Source: Pseudomonas sp.
Lineage (GTDB): Bacteria > Pseudomonadota > Gammaproteobacteria > Pseudomonadales > Pseudomonadaceae
Direction: 5' to 3'
Length of the DNA stretch: 64,000 bases
Assembly (NCBI RefSeq): GCF_030150285.1
Contig: NZ_JASLGE010000027.1
Span: forward strand, 161,692 to 225,691
Positions 37,384-45,739 of the stretch are shown one piece after another. Within the stretch, counting starts at the first letter, position 1, and each line of letters begins with the position of its first letter. Both the position numbers and the translations under genes were made by a program. Below the pieces are notes generated by a model. It saw nothing but the letters and a program-made list of their open reading frames with translations. It did not search any database and was not told where the DNA came from.

Positions 37384-39189
37384 ATGCCTGATTACAAGGC
37401 CCCCTTGCGTGATATTCGTTTCGTTCGTGACGAACTGCTCGGTTACGAAGCGCATTATCAAAGCCTGCCGGCTTGCCAGGACGCTACTCCAGATATGGTC
37501 AGTGCCATTCTCGAAGAAGGCGCCAAGTTCTGTGAGCAGGTGCTGGCACCGCTGAACCGCGTGGGTGACATCGAAGGCTGCACCTGGAGTGAATCCGGGG
37601 TCAAAACCCCTACCGGCTTTAAAGAAGCCTACAAACAATTCGTTGAAGGCGGCTGGCCAAGCCTGGCGCATGACGTTGAGCACGGTGGTCAGGGCTTGCC
37701 TGAGTCGCTGGGCCTGGCAATCAGTGAAATGGTTGGCGCGGCCAACTGGTCGTGGGGCATGTACCCGGGCCTGTCGCATGGCGCGATGAACACCATCTCC
37801 GAGCACGGTACGCCGGAGCAGCAAGAAACCTACCTGACCAAACTGGTCACGGGCGAGTGGACCGGCACCATGTGCCTGACCGAGCCGCATTGTGGTACCG
37901 ACCTGGGCCTGTTGCGCACCAAGGCTGAGCCTCAGGCGGATGGCTCGTACAAGGTATCGGGCACCAAGATCTTTATCTCGGCCGGTGAACACGACATGGC
38001 CGACAACATCGTCCATATCGTGTTGGCACGCCTGCCGGATGCGCCTGCGGGCACCAAAGGCATCTCGCTGTTTATCGTGCCCAAGTTCAACGCCAATGCC
38101 GACGGCAGCCTCGGTGAGCGCAACGCGGTGTCCTGTGGCTCCCTCGAACACAAAATGGGCATCCACGGTAACGCCACGTGCGTGATGAACTTTGATGGCG
38201 CTACCGGTTACCTGATCGGCCCAGCCAATAAAGGCCTGAACTGCATGTTCACCTTTATGAACACCGCCCGTCTGGGCACTGCGCTGCAAGGCTTGTCCCA
38301 CGCTGAAATCGCCTTTCAGGGTGGCTTGAAATACGCACGCGACCGCCTGCAAATGCGCTCGTTGACCGGCCCTAAAGCCCCGGACAAACCGGCTGACCCG
38401 ATCATCGTTCACCCTGATGTGCGCCGTATGCTGTTGACCACCAAGGCGTTCGCCGAAGGCAACCGGGCGATGGTGTATTTCACTGCCAAGCAGGTCGACA
38501 TCGTGAAATACGGTGTGGATGAAGACGAGAAGAAGAAAGCCGATGCCCTGCTGGCTTTCATGACGCCCATTGCCAAGGCCTTCATGACCGAAGTGGGCTT
38601 TGAGTCGGCCAACCACGGTGTTCAAATTTACGGTGGTCACGGTTATATCGCCGAGTGGGGCATGGAGCAGAACGTTCGCGACAGCCGCATTTCGATGCTG
38701 TACGAAGGCACCACCGGCATCCAGGCACTCGACCTGCTGGGTCGCAAAGTGTTGATGACCCAAGGCGAGGCCCTCAAGGGTTTCACCAAGATCGTGCACA
38801 AGTTCTGCCAGGCCAACGAATCCAACGACGCGGTCAAAGAATTCGTCGCGCCACTGGCTGCGCTGAACAAAGAGTGGGGCGAGTTGACCCTGAAGGTTGG
38901 TATGGCGGCCATGAAAGACCGTGAAGAAGTGGGGGCGGCCTCGGTCGACTACCTGATGTATTCCGGTTATGCCTGCCTAGCGTACTTCTGGGCCGACATG
39001 GCTCGCCTGGCTGCCGAAAAACTGGCAGAAGGCACATCGGAGGCCGCGTTCTATAACGCCAAGCTGCAAACGGCGCGCTTCTACTTCCAGCGCATCCTGC
39101 CGCGTACCCGCGCGCACGTTGCCACCATGCTCTCGGGCGCTGCCAACCTGATGGACATGAAAGAAGAAGATTTCGACCTGGGCTACTAA
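37384..39189 (+). CDS. acyl-CoA dehydrogenase (FadE type, first copy)
   Basis: 601 residues. The long acyl-CoA dehydrogenase form with a C-terminal extension, as in Pseudomonas FadE1/FadE2. Blocks: [53 protein letters not shown] and [19 protein letters not shown] with the catalytic region. It performs the first FAD-dependent step of beta-oxidation. The PsrA-type sites upstream suggest induction by fatty acids. The order bio genes, then acyl-CoA dehydrogenases is known from other pseudomonads. Confidence 0.93.
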   Translation: MPDYKAPLRDIRFVRDELLGYEAHYQSLPACQDATPDMVSAILEEGAKFCEQVLAPLNRVGDIEGCTWSESGVKTPTGFKEAYKQFVEGGWPSLAHDVEHGGQGLPESLGLAISEMVGAANWSWGMYPGLSHGAMNTISEHGTPEQQETYLTKLVTGEWTGTMCLTEPHCGTDLGLLRTKAEPQADGSYKVSGTKIFISAGEHDMADNIVHIVLARLPDAPAGTKGISLFIVPKFNANADGSLGERNAVSCGSLEHKMGIHGNATCVMNFDGATGYLIGPANKGLNCMFTFMNTARLGTALQGLSHAEIAFQGGLKYARDRLQMRSLTGPKAPDKPADPIIVHPDVRRMLLTTKAFAEGNRAMVYFTAKQVDIVKYGVDEDEKKKADALLAFMTPIAKAFMTEVGFESANHGVQIYGGHGYIAEWGMEQNVRDSRISMLYEGTTGIQALDLLGRKVLMTQGEALKGFTKIVHKFCQANESNDAVKEFVAPLAALNKEWGELTLKVGMAAMKDREEVGAASVDYLMYSGYACLAYFWADMARLAAEKLAEGTSEAAFYNAKLQTARFYFQRILPRTRAHVATMLSGAANLMDMKEEDFDLGY

Positions 39190-39207
39190 GCCCCGGCGCT
39201 TGAACTG

Positions 39208-39243
39208 AAAGCCGCGTTTCCCTTAGGGGGGCGCGGCTTTTTG
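39208..39243 (+). terminator. rho-independent terminator
   Basis: AAAGCCGCG and CGCGGCTTTTT pair across a T/C/G-rich loop, 18 bp after the first acyl-CoA dehydrogenase stop. Confidence 0.85.
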
Positions 39244-39256
39244 CTGTTGGCATCGC

Positions 39257-39320
39257 GTAGGAGCGAGCTTGCTCGCGATCTTTTAAATGATCAAAAGATC
39301 GCGAGCAAACTGGCCCCTAC
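39257..39320. repeat. REP pair between the two acyl-CoA dehydrogenase genes
   Basis: GTAGGAGCGAGCTTGCTCGC, then GATCTTTTAAATGATCAAAA, then GATCGCGAGCAAACTGGCCC and CTAC: an inverted pair whose second arm has diverged. Confidence 0.75.
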
Positions 39321-39438
39321 CGAGAGTTGTGTGACCCTTTCAGTATCTTGGGTCACTTATAGACCCTATGTATTGCTTCCGTCATTAAGCTAGACTCCAA
39401 TCCCCATTAATCATCGTTTACAGATCACGAGGTTTGCC

Positions 39439-41217
39439 ATGGCCGATTACAAAGCGCCCCTGCGCGATATGCGCTTCGTCCTCAATGAAGTGTTTGACGT
39501 CGCCACGCTCTGGGCGCAGTTGCCTGCATTGGCCGAAACCGTCGACGCGCAAACGGTTGAAGCCATTCTTGAAGAGGCTGGCAAGGTCACCGCTAAAAGC
39601 ATCGCCCCGTTAAGCCGCAGCGCTGACGAAGAAGGCTGCCATTGGCACGACACCGTGGTTACCACCCCGGCCGGTTTTGTCGACGCTTACAATACCTACG
39701 CCGAGGGCGGCTGGGTCGGTGTGGGCGGCGCGCCGGAATTCGGCGGTATGGGCATGCCCAAGTCGGTGTCGGCCCAAGTTGAAGAAATGATCAACTCGTC
39801 GAGCCTGGCCTTCGGTTTGTACCCGATGCTCACGGCCGGGGCTTGTGTGTCGATCAATGCCCATGCCAGCGAAGAATTGAAGGCCACTTACCTGCCGAAT
39901 ATGTACTCGGGTGTGTGGTCCGGTTCTATGTGCCTGACCGAAGCCCATGCCGGGACGGACCTGGGCATCATTCGCACCAAAGCCGAGCCGCAAGCAGATG
40001 GCAGCTACACCCTCAGCGGCACCAAGATTTTTATCACCGGTGGTGAGCACGACCTGACTGAAAACATCATCCATTTGGTGCTGGCCAAGCTGCCGGATGC
40101 CCCGGCGGGTCCGAAAGGCATTTCGCTGTTTTTGGTGCCCAAGTTCCTGGTCAATGCCGACGGCAGCCTGGGCGAGCGCAACCTGGTCTCGTGCGGTTCT
40201 ATTGAACACAAAATGGGCATTCAGGCGTCGGCCACCTGTGTGATGAACTTTGATGGGGCGGTCGGTTATCTGGTGGGTGAGCCAAACCGTGGTCTGGCGG
40301 CGATGTTCACCATGATGAACTACGAGCGGTTGGGGGTTGGCATTCAGGGCTTGGCGTCGGGCGAGCGTTCTTACCAGAATGCGGTGGAATACGCCCGCGA
40401 CCGCCTGCAAGGGCGCGCGGCGACAGGTGCTCAGGCGAAGGACAAACCGGCCGACCCGATCATCGTTCATGCGGACGTGCGTCGCATGCTGCTGACCATG
40501 AAGGCCTTTAACGAAGGCGGGCGTGCATTTTCGACGTACGTGGCCAACCAGTTGGACATTGCCAAGTTCAGTGAAGACCCTCAGGCGCGTGAGCGTGCCG
40601 ACGGGTTGGTGGCGCTGTTGACGCCGGTAGCCAAGGCCTTTTTGACGGACCTGGGGTTAGAAACCACGGTGCATGGCCAACAAGTGTTCGGTGGCCACGG
40701 CTACATTCGCGAATGGGGCCAAGAGCAATTGGTGCGTGATGTGCGCATTACCCAAATCTACGAAGGCACCAACGGTATTCAGGCGTTGGACCTGATGGGT
40801 CGCAAGATCGTGGCCAATGGGGGGGCTTACTACCGGCTGTACGCAGACGAAATTCGCCAGTTCATCCATTCGGCCAATGCCGACCTGAGTGAGTTTACCC
40901 AGCCGTTGGCAAAAGCTTTGGACACACTTGATGAATTGACAGGCTGGGTGCTGAACCAGTCTAAAGACAACCCGAACGAAATCGGTGCGGCCTCCGTCGA
41001 GTACCTGCAAGTTTTTGGTTACACAACGTATGCGTACATGTGGGCATTGATGGCGAAGGCGGCATTGGGCAAAGAGGCACAAGAGCCGTTCTATGTCAGC
41101 AAATTGGGCACTGCACGCTTCTATTTCGCGCGTTTGCTGCCCCGTATCCACTCGTTGAGCGCGTCTGTGAGGGCGGGCAGCGAGTCGCTTTATTCGCTGG
41201 ATGAAGCACATTTTTAA
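39439..41217 (+). CDS. acyl-CoA dehydrogenase (FadE type, second copy)
   Basis: 592 residues, clearly paralogous to the gene before it (shared [17 protein letters not shown] start, LTEAHAGTDLGIIRTKAEPQ, FGGHGYIREWGQEQLVRD, QIYEGTNGIQALDLMGRK). It has its own upstream region and no obvious PsrA-type site, so regulation may differ. Chain-length preference cannot be read from sequence. Confidence 0.93.
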   Translation: MADYKAPLRDMRFVLNEVFDVATLWAQLPALAETVDAQTVEAILEEAGKVTAKSIAPLSRSADEEGCHWHDTVVTTPAGFVDAYNTYAEGGWVGVGGAPEFGGMGMPKSVSAQVEEMINSSSLAFGLYPMLTAGACVSINAHASEELKATYLPNMYSGVWSGSMCLTEAHAGTDLGIIRTKAEPQADGSYTLSGTKIFITGGEHDLTENIIHLVLAKLPDAPAGPKGISLFLVPKFLVNADGSLGERNLVSCGSIEHKMGIQASATCVMNFDGAVGYLVGEPNRGLAAMFTMMNYERLGVGIQGLASGERSYQNAVEYARDRLQGRAATGAQAKDKPADPIIVHADVRRMLLTMKAFNEGGRAFSTYVANQLDIAKFSEDPQARERADGLVALLTPVAKAFLTDLGLETTVHGQQVFGGHGYIREWGQEQLVRDVRITQIYEGTNGIQALDLMGRKIVANGGAYYRLYADEIRQFIHSANADLSEFTQPLAKALDTLDELTGWVLNQSKDNPNEIGAASVEYLQVFGYTTYAYMWALMAKAALGKEAQEPFYVSKLGTARFYFARLLPRIHSLSASVRAGSESLYSLDEAHF

Positions 41218-41231
41218 AGCGTTGAGTGCAA

Positions 41232-41249
41232 TGTAAGCATTTGCTTACA
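41232..41249 (+). promoter_or_regulatory. GacA upstream activating sequence
   Basis: TGTAAGCATTTGCTTACA is a perfect 18-bp palindrome fitting the TGTAAG-N6-CTTACA element bound by phosphorylated GacA before rsm small RNA genes. Its position about 70 bp ahead of the rsmY transcript is as expected. Confidence 0.95.
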
Positions 41250-41304
41250 TTACATGCTGACAATCTCCCATATCGTTTACTGGGTTCCATGGGTAATCTA
41301 ATTT

Positions 41305-41431
41305 CCATGGACGTAGGGCAGGAAGCCCAAAGAAACAACACGGACACGTAGGATTCTGCCAGGACGGCGGAGTGAAAAGGATGTCAGGGAAACAGTATGC
41401 AAAACCCCGCCTAGGCGGGGTTTTCTTTTTT
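41305..41431 (+). ncRNA. rsmY: RsmY regulatory small RNA
   Basis: About 127 nt, ending at a strong terminator. At least seven GGA motifs are present (ATGGACG, CAGGAAG, ACGGACA, TAGGATT, CAGGACG, GCGGAGT, AAGGATG). Several are in hairpin loops, such as GGGCAGGAAGCCC (41317-41329). This is the binding pattern for RsmA/RsmE (CsrA family), which the RNA titrates. The GacA box upstream, the length and the terminator all agree. Choice of RsmY over RsmX/Z rests on the CAGGAAGC...CCAAAG layout and the position next to the acyl-CoA dehydrogenase and LysR genes. The 5' end is estimated from TAATCT at 41294. Confidence 0.88.
41401..41431 (+). terminator. terminator of rsmY
   Basis: AAAACCCCGCCTAGGCGGGG followed by TTTTCTTTTTT; the stem is a perfect palindrome. 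Confidence 0.93.
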
Positions 41432-41462
41432 GTGCGTATGAATTTTCACACTTCCTACAGAA

Positions 41463-42350
41463 TCATAGGGGGTGTATGACGTCTTCAAGCAAGGCACGCA
41501 GCATGCCCAAAGTGGCTTGCTGGCGCTGCACATCGCGGTACACCAACCCCACCTTCAGCGGCACTCTAGGTTCACTCAGCGGTTTCCAGAGCAGCGCCTG
41601 GTCGTCATGCACGTGGCGTGAGCGCCCCGGTAGCACCGTGGCCAGTTTGGTGTGGGGCAAACTCTCCAGAATGCCAGCCATGGTGTTCAGCTCGGCCTGT
41701 ACCTGTGGGCGGCGTCCCAGGCTGGCCAGTTGGCTTTTCCAGATTTGCCGCACCTGAAACTCTTCGCCCAGCAGCAGCATGGGCAATTCAGCGGCCTGGG
41801 TCAGCGAGACTTTTTTGAACTCGCGCAATGGGTGATCGGCGGGGATGACCAGTTGCAGCTCATCTTCGTAGAGCAGTAAGCCGTGCAGCCCGGGCTGGCG
41901 AGGCGGCAAGTAGCTGATGCCGATGTCGAGCGAACCATTCAGCAAGCGCCGTTCAATTTCAATGCCGGTTAATTCGTAAATCTGCACCACCAGGTGCGGT
42001 TGAGCCTGACGCACCCGTTCCAGCATGTGCGGCACCAGGCTGGTGTGCACGGTTTGCAGCACGCCAATGGCAATGGTGCGCAGCGCCTGGCCCTGAAAGT
42101 TGCTCAACGCCTCTTTGGCCCGCTGCAAACCGTCGAGCAGCGGCAAGGCGTGGTTGTACAGCGTGTGCGCGGCGAGTGTGGGCAACAGACGCTTGCTGCT
42201 GCGCTCAAACAGGCTGACGTCGAGGTTGTGTTCGAGGTGGCGTATTTGCTGCGACAACGCAGGCTGGGAAATGGACAACCGTTCGGCCGCACGGCCCACA
42301 TGGCCTTCTTCGTAGACCGCGACGAAATAGCGCAGTTGCTTGAAATCCAT
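41463..42350 (-). CDS. LysR-family transcriptional regulator
   Basis: 295 residues. N-terminal winged HTH (FKQLRYFVAVYEEGHVGRAA, SISQPALSQQIRHLEHNL) and the usual co-inducer domain (LGVLQTVHTSLVPHML-like region). It is divergent from the class III aminotransferase gene, its likely target. A palindrome ATAAGTAATACTTAT (42349-42363) overlaps its start codon and may be its own operator. Effector unknown. Confidence 0.9.
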   Translation of the reverse strand: MDFKQLRYFVAVYEEGHVGRAAERLSISQPALSQQIRHLEHNLDVSLFERSSKRLLPTLAAHTLYNHALPLLDGLQRAKEALSNFQGQALRTIAIGVLQTVHTSLVPHMLERVRQAQPHLVVQIYELTGIEIERRLLNGSLDIGISYLPPRQPGLHGLLLYEDELQLVIPADHPLREFKKVSLTQAAELPMLLLGEEFQVRQIWKSQLASLGRRPQVQAELNTMAGILESLPHTKLATVLPGRSRHVHDDQALLWKPLSEPRVPLKVGLVYRDVQRQQATLGMLRALLEDVIHPL

Positions 42351-42363
42351 AAGTAATACTTAT
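42349..42363. promoter_or_regulatory. palindrome at the LysR gene start
   Basis: ATAAGTAATACTTAT is a near-perfect AT-rich dyad across the start codon of the LysR gene, in the divergent gap; possibly an autoregulatory site. Confidence 0.4.
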
Positions 42364-42579
42364 CGAAAATGCTTAAAAAACGAAATGGCTCAAAAGGCCG
42401 CAGACGCCTAGTCTACGCCCATTCAACGAGGCCTATCGAGCCCGAGAGTCCAATTTACACAGCCTCTGTGAAGTGTTTTTACATAGGCAAGGCTAAAAAC
42501 CCGGTAGAGGTTTTAACGCCGCGAGCTGTACCAGGCCGGTTGCAAACCGAATCTGATTGTGGTCACAAGGTCACCGTGC

Positions 42580-43863
42580 ATGAACCTGTTTAACCTGCGT
42601 CGCCCAGCGCCGAGCCTCGATGACTTGGCGGCTGAATATGCCCCTGCCGTGTTTGATAACCGCCAGAACCGTGAATGCCTGATGCCCACTGTCGAACGCG
42701 CCACCCCAGTGTTTGTGCGCGGCCAGGGTTCGTGGATGTGGGACAGCGACAACCGGGCGTATCTGGATTTCACGCAAGGGGCCGGTGGCAACAGCCTGGG
42801 TCATAGCCCGTCGGTGTTGGTCAAGGCGATGACGGATCAGGCGCAATCGTTGATCAACCCGGGTGCGGGCTTTTATAACCGTGCACTGTTGAGTCTGGCT
42901 CAGCGGTTGTGCGAAAGCACTGGCAGCGACCAGGTGCATTTTCTTAACACCGGGGCGGAAGCCAACGAAGGTGCGATCAAACTGGCGCGTAAATGGGGCC
43001 AACTGCATCGCGGCGGCGCGCATCGGATTATTACGGCAACCGGCAGTTGCCATGGCGGCAGCTTTGGCGCGATGTCCGCGTCGGGCAGTGGCGGGCTCTC
43101 AAACCGTTTTGAACCGCAACTGCCGGGTTTCATCCATGTGCCGTTTAACGATCTGCCCGCGTTGCATGCGGCGGTCGATGCGCAAACCGTGGCCATCTTG
43201 CTGGAGCCGGTGCAGAGCGAGGCGGGCGTTATCCCGGCCACCGAGCATTACCTCAAGGGCGTGGAGCGGTTGTGCCGGGAGCTGGGTATTTTGCTGATTC
43301 TGGATGAAGTCCAGGCCGGTATGGGACGCTGCGGCACGTTGTTGGCCGAACAGAATTACGGCGTGCGCGCCGACATTCTTACGCTGGGCAAAGGCTTGGG
43401 CGGGGGTGTGCCACTGGCTGCGCTGCTGGCGCGCGGCAAGGCTTGCTGTTTTGAGCCGGGTGAGTTGCAGGGCACCCATCATGGCAACGCGTTGATGACG
43501 GCTGCAGGCGGTGCGGTACTCGAAACGTTGCTGGAAAAAAACTTTCTGCCGCACGTTCGTGAGACCGGGCTCTATTTGCGTGAAGGGCTTGCCGGGCTGG
43601 CCAATCGTTATGCCCAAGGTGAGTTACGCGGCCAGGGTTTGTTGTGGGGCCTGACCTTATTGGATGACTCGGCAGAAGCCGTGGTCAAGGCGGCCTTGTG
43701 TGAAGGTTTGTTGATCAGCGCGCCGCAACCCGATTGCATACGCTTTACGCCGGCGCTGTGTGTCAGCAAAGGCAATATTGATGAAATGTTACTGCGTCTG
43801 GCCCGGGCTTTTGCTCGGGTGCGGACCGCACAATTGCAGTGCCGCCGTGGGGTTGCCGTTTGA
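42580..43863 (+). CDS. class III PLP-dependent aminotransferase
   Basis: 427 residues from the ATG at 42580; the frame is open further upstream from a GTG but without support. Typical class III blocks: FTQGAGGNSLGHSPSVLVKA, HFLNTGAEANEGAIKLARKW, LILDEVQAGMGRCG and LTLGKGLGGGVPLAALLA with the PLP lysine. It resembles acetylornithine/ornithine-type enzymes, but arginine genes are absent, so the amino donor is open. Regulated perhaps by the divergent LysR protein. Confidence 0.87.
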   Translation: MNLFNLRRPAPSLDDLAAEYAPAVFDNRQNRECLMPTVERATPVFVRGQGSWMWDSDNRAYLDFTQGAGGNSLGHSPSVLVKAMTDQAQSLINPGAGFYNRALLSLAQRLCESTGSDQVHFLNTGAEANEGAIKLARKWGQLHRGGAHRIITATGSCHGGSFGAMSASGSGGLSNRFEPQLPGFIHVPFNDLPALHAAVDAQTVAILLEPVQSEAGVIPATEHYLKGVERLCRELGILLILDEVQAGMGRCGTLLAEQNYGVRADILTLGKGLGGGVPLAALLARGKACCFEPGELQGTHHGNALMTAAGGAVLETLLEKNFLPHVRETGLYLREGLAGLANRYAQGELRGQGLLWGLTLLDDSAEAVVKAALCEGLLISAPQPDCIRFTPALCVSKGNIDEMLLRLARAFARVRTAQLQCRRGVAV

Positions 43864-43909
43864 GCCTGGCCCCGCCACTGCTGTAAAGAACCGTCTCGCG
43901 GTGTACCGC

Positions 43910-43949
43910 GCGCCCTGTGCCTGTTTCGTTCGGCACGGGGCGTTTTTTT
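43910..43949 (+). terminator. rho-independent terminator
   Basis: GCGCCCTGTGCC and GGCACGGGGCG pair around CTGTTTCGTTC, followed by TTTTTTT. It follows the aminotransferase gene and faces the truncated pqqF. Confidence 0.88.
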
Positions 43950-44041
43950 GCCTGTGGATAACTGGGCGTCGAGCCTTCAGGGCGCGTGTTCTACCCAGTG
44001 GCCCGCATCACCTCGCATTAAAACCGCCATTCCTGACGCCG

Positions 44042-44806
44042 CTACCGCTTGGGTGCGGGCCGTGTTGTGCTGACGGTTATCGCTGACTCATCGCGGCGGG
44101 CGCGCAAACGGTCCTGGGCAAACGTACGCAGGCCACGGTGGGCGCTGGTTTGCCCGCGAATCAGACCTGCGCTGACCGGCTCTTTTACTGAGCCGAGCGC
44201 AACGTCGGATACCGGCAGTGGGGGGGTGCAACGTTGCCCCAGCGCCAGCAATTCATCCAGAGGCAGTGGCCCCGCCAGGTTCAGGGTCATCTTTGCGGCC
44301 TGGTAGAACTGTTGGTAAAAGGCATTCAGCGCGGGCTGAAAGGCATTGCAGTTGCCCACCAGCGGCTCCCGTTGCAGCCCGGGTTCACGGGCCTGGACGA
44401 AAGATTCGACCTGCAGAACGTCACGTTCACGCAGTGGGTCGTTCAGGTTCATGCGCGGGTGTCCAAGCATGTCGCACAGACGCTCAAGGGCCCCGTCCAG
44501 CGCGTCGGGACCCACTTCAAAAGCGAAATCGGTATGCCGTTCATGGGTTTGCACGTTGACCTGGCCGCCGTGACGCTGGACGTAAGCCATCAGGTTGTCT
44601 TGCGCAGGAAAACGCTCGGTGCCGAGAAACAGCCAGTGTTCCAGAACATACACCAGCTCGGGCCATGCCGCAGGCTGATCCTGGCGGCCGGCAGCGACCC
44701 GTAAAACGGCCGTGCAATGTTCGAGGTGCGGCTCATGGCGCGCGGAAAGGGTCAGACCGCTTGGCAGGGTCAATGATTGGGGCTGGGGGTGGTTCAGCGC
44801 AGGCAT
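44042..44806 (-). pseudogene. pqqF: truncated PqqF-like peptidase, N-terminal remnant
   Basis: 254 residues, against about 800 for intact PqqF, the M16-family peptidase linked to PQQ maturation. The start SLTLPSGLTLSARHEPHLEH and ERFPAQDNLMAYVQRHGGQV are family-typical. In place of the zinc motif HxxEH there is YVLEH (ELVYVLEHWLFLGTERFP), so the first His is lost and activity is unlikely. The tail after LPLDELLALGQRC is divergent. In P. putida pqqF lies next to davA with pqqABCDE beyond it; here the terminator of the aminotransferase gene follows instead. Confidence 0.75.
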
Positions 44807-44854
44807 GGGCAGTTCCGGAACAGAGAAGCCCCCATGCTAGCGGATTGCGGGGGC

Positions 44855-45649
44855 TTAGCGCTCGCTCAGCGCAGCGTAAAGCGCCGGGCGGCGGTCGGCC
44901 AGGTAGTCGTTGCCCTGTTTCGCGACGATCAGGTGTGAGCGCTCAAGCGTGGCGACCACCAAGGCCTCGTCCTGGCCGCCCAGCGCCATTTGCTGACCGT
45001 CGGGTGCCGCGATACTGCTTTGGCCGCAATAATGGATCGGCCCTTCATGCCCGCAATAGTTGGCGTAAGCCACATAGCACTGGTTTTCCAGCGCGCGGCT
45101 GCGCACGGTGACTTCGCAGACCGTGGTGTAGGGCAGCATATTGGCGGTGGGCACAACGATCAGCTCGGCCCCGGCCAACGCCAGGCGTCGGGCGTTTTCC
45201 GGGAATTCCAGGTCGTAGCAGATCAGCATTCCGAGCTTCCAGCCATTGAGTTCAACCACGGCGTAGGCGTCTGGGCCGGGGCTGAACATGGCCTTGTCCA
45301 GGTCACCGAACAGGTGAGTCTTGCGGTAGTTGAGCAGGCGTTGGCCGTGGGCGTCGATCAGTTGCACGCTGTTGTAGATCTGCCCGTCTGCGGCACGCTC
45401 GGGGTAGCCGTAGGCGATTGCCATGCGGCTGGACCTGGCCAGTTCGGCAACCTGCCGGGCGGCGTCGCCGTCATGGGCTTGCGCCAGTGTTGCGACCGCT
45501 TCGCCACCGATGTTGTAACCCGTGAGAAACATCTCGGGCAGGACCAGCAAGTCGATGCCCTGAGACTTCGCGGCGATGTTTTTCAAGCGTTGCAGGTTAC
45601 CCGCGACATCCAGTTGCAACGGCGGGCATTGGTAAAGGGCGACGCGCAT
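44855..45649 (-). CDS. davA: 5-aminopentanamidase (delta-aminovaleramidase)
   Basis: 264 residues, the length of P. putida DavA. Nitrilase superfamily catalytic triad: Glu39 (LVLPEMFLTGY), Lys110 (NYRKTHLFGDLD) and Cys144 (LICYDLEFPENA). It hydrolyses 5-aminovaleramide, made by DavB, to 5-aminovalerate and ammonia. It follows davB in the same direction after a 91-bp gap with a REP pair. Identification rests on pairing with davB. Confidence 0.88.
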   Translation of the reverse strand: MRVALYQCPPLQLDVAGNLQRLKNIAAKSQGIDLLVLPEMFLTGYNIGGEAVATLAQAHDGDAARQVAELARSSRMAIAYGYPERAADGQIYNSVQLIDAHGQRLLNYRKTHLFGDLDKAMFSPGPDAYAVVELNGWKLGMLICYDLEFPENARRLALAGAELIVVPTANMLPYTTVCEVTVRSRALENQCYVAYANYCGHEGPIHYCGQSSIAAPDGQQMALGGQDEALVVATLERSHLIVAKQGNDYLADRRPALYAALSER

Positions 45650-45675
45650 GGGGTTCTCCTTGAGAGGAACGCGGC

Positions 45676-45726
45676 AGGTGCGCGCTGGCGGGATCTTTTT
45701 AATCGATCGCGAGCAAGCGCGCCTAC
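45676..45726. repeat. degenerate REP pair between davB and davA
   Basis: AGGTGCGCGCTGGCGGGATC then GATCGCGAGCAAGCGCGCCT and AC; arms are diverged from the common REP core. Confidence 0.65.
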
Positions 45727-45739
45727 AGGGGAAGATGGA

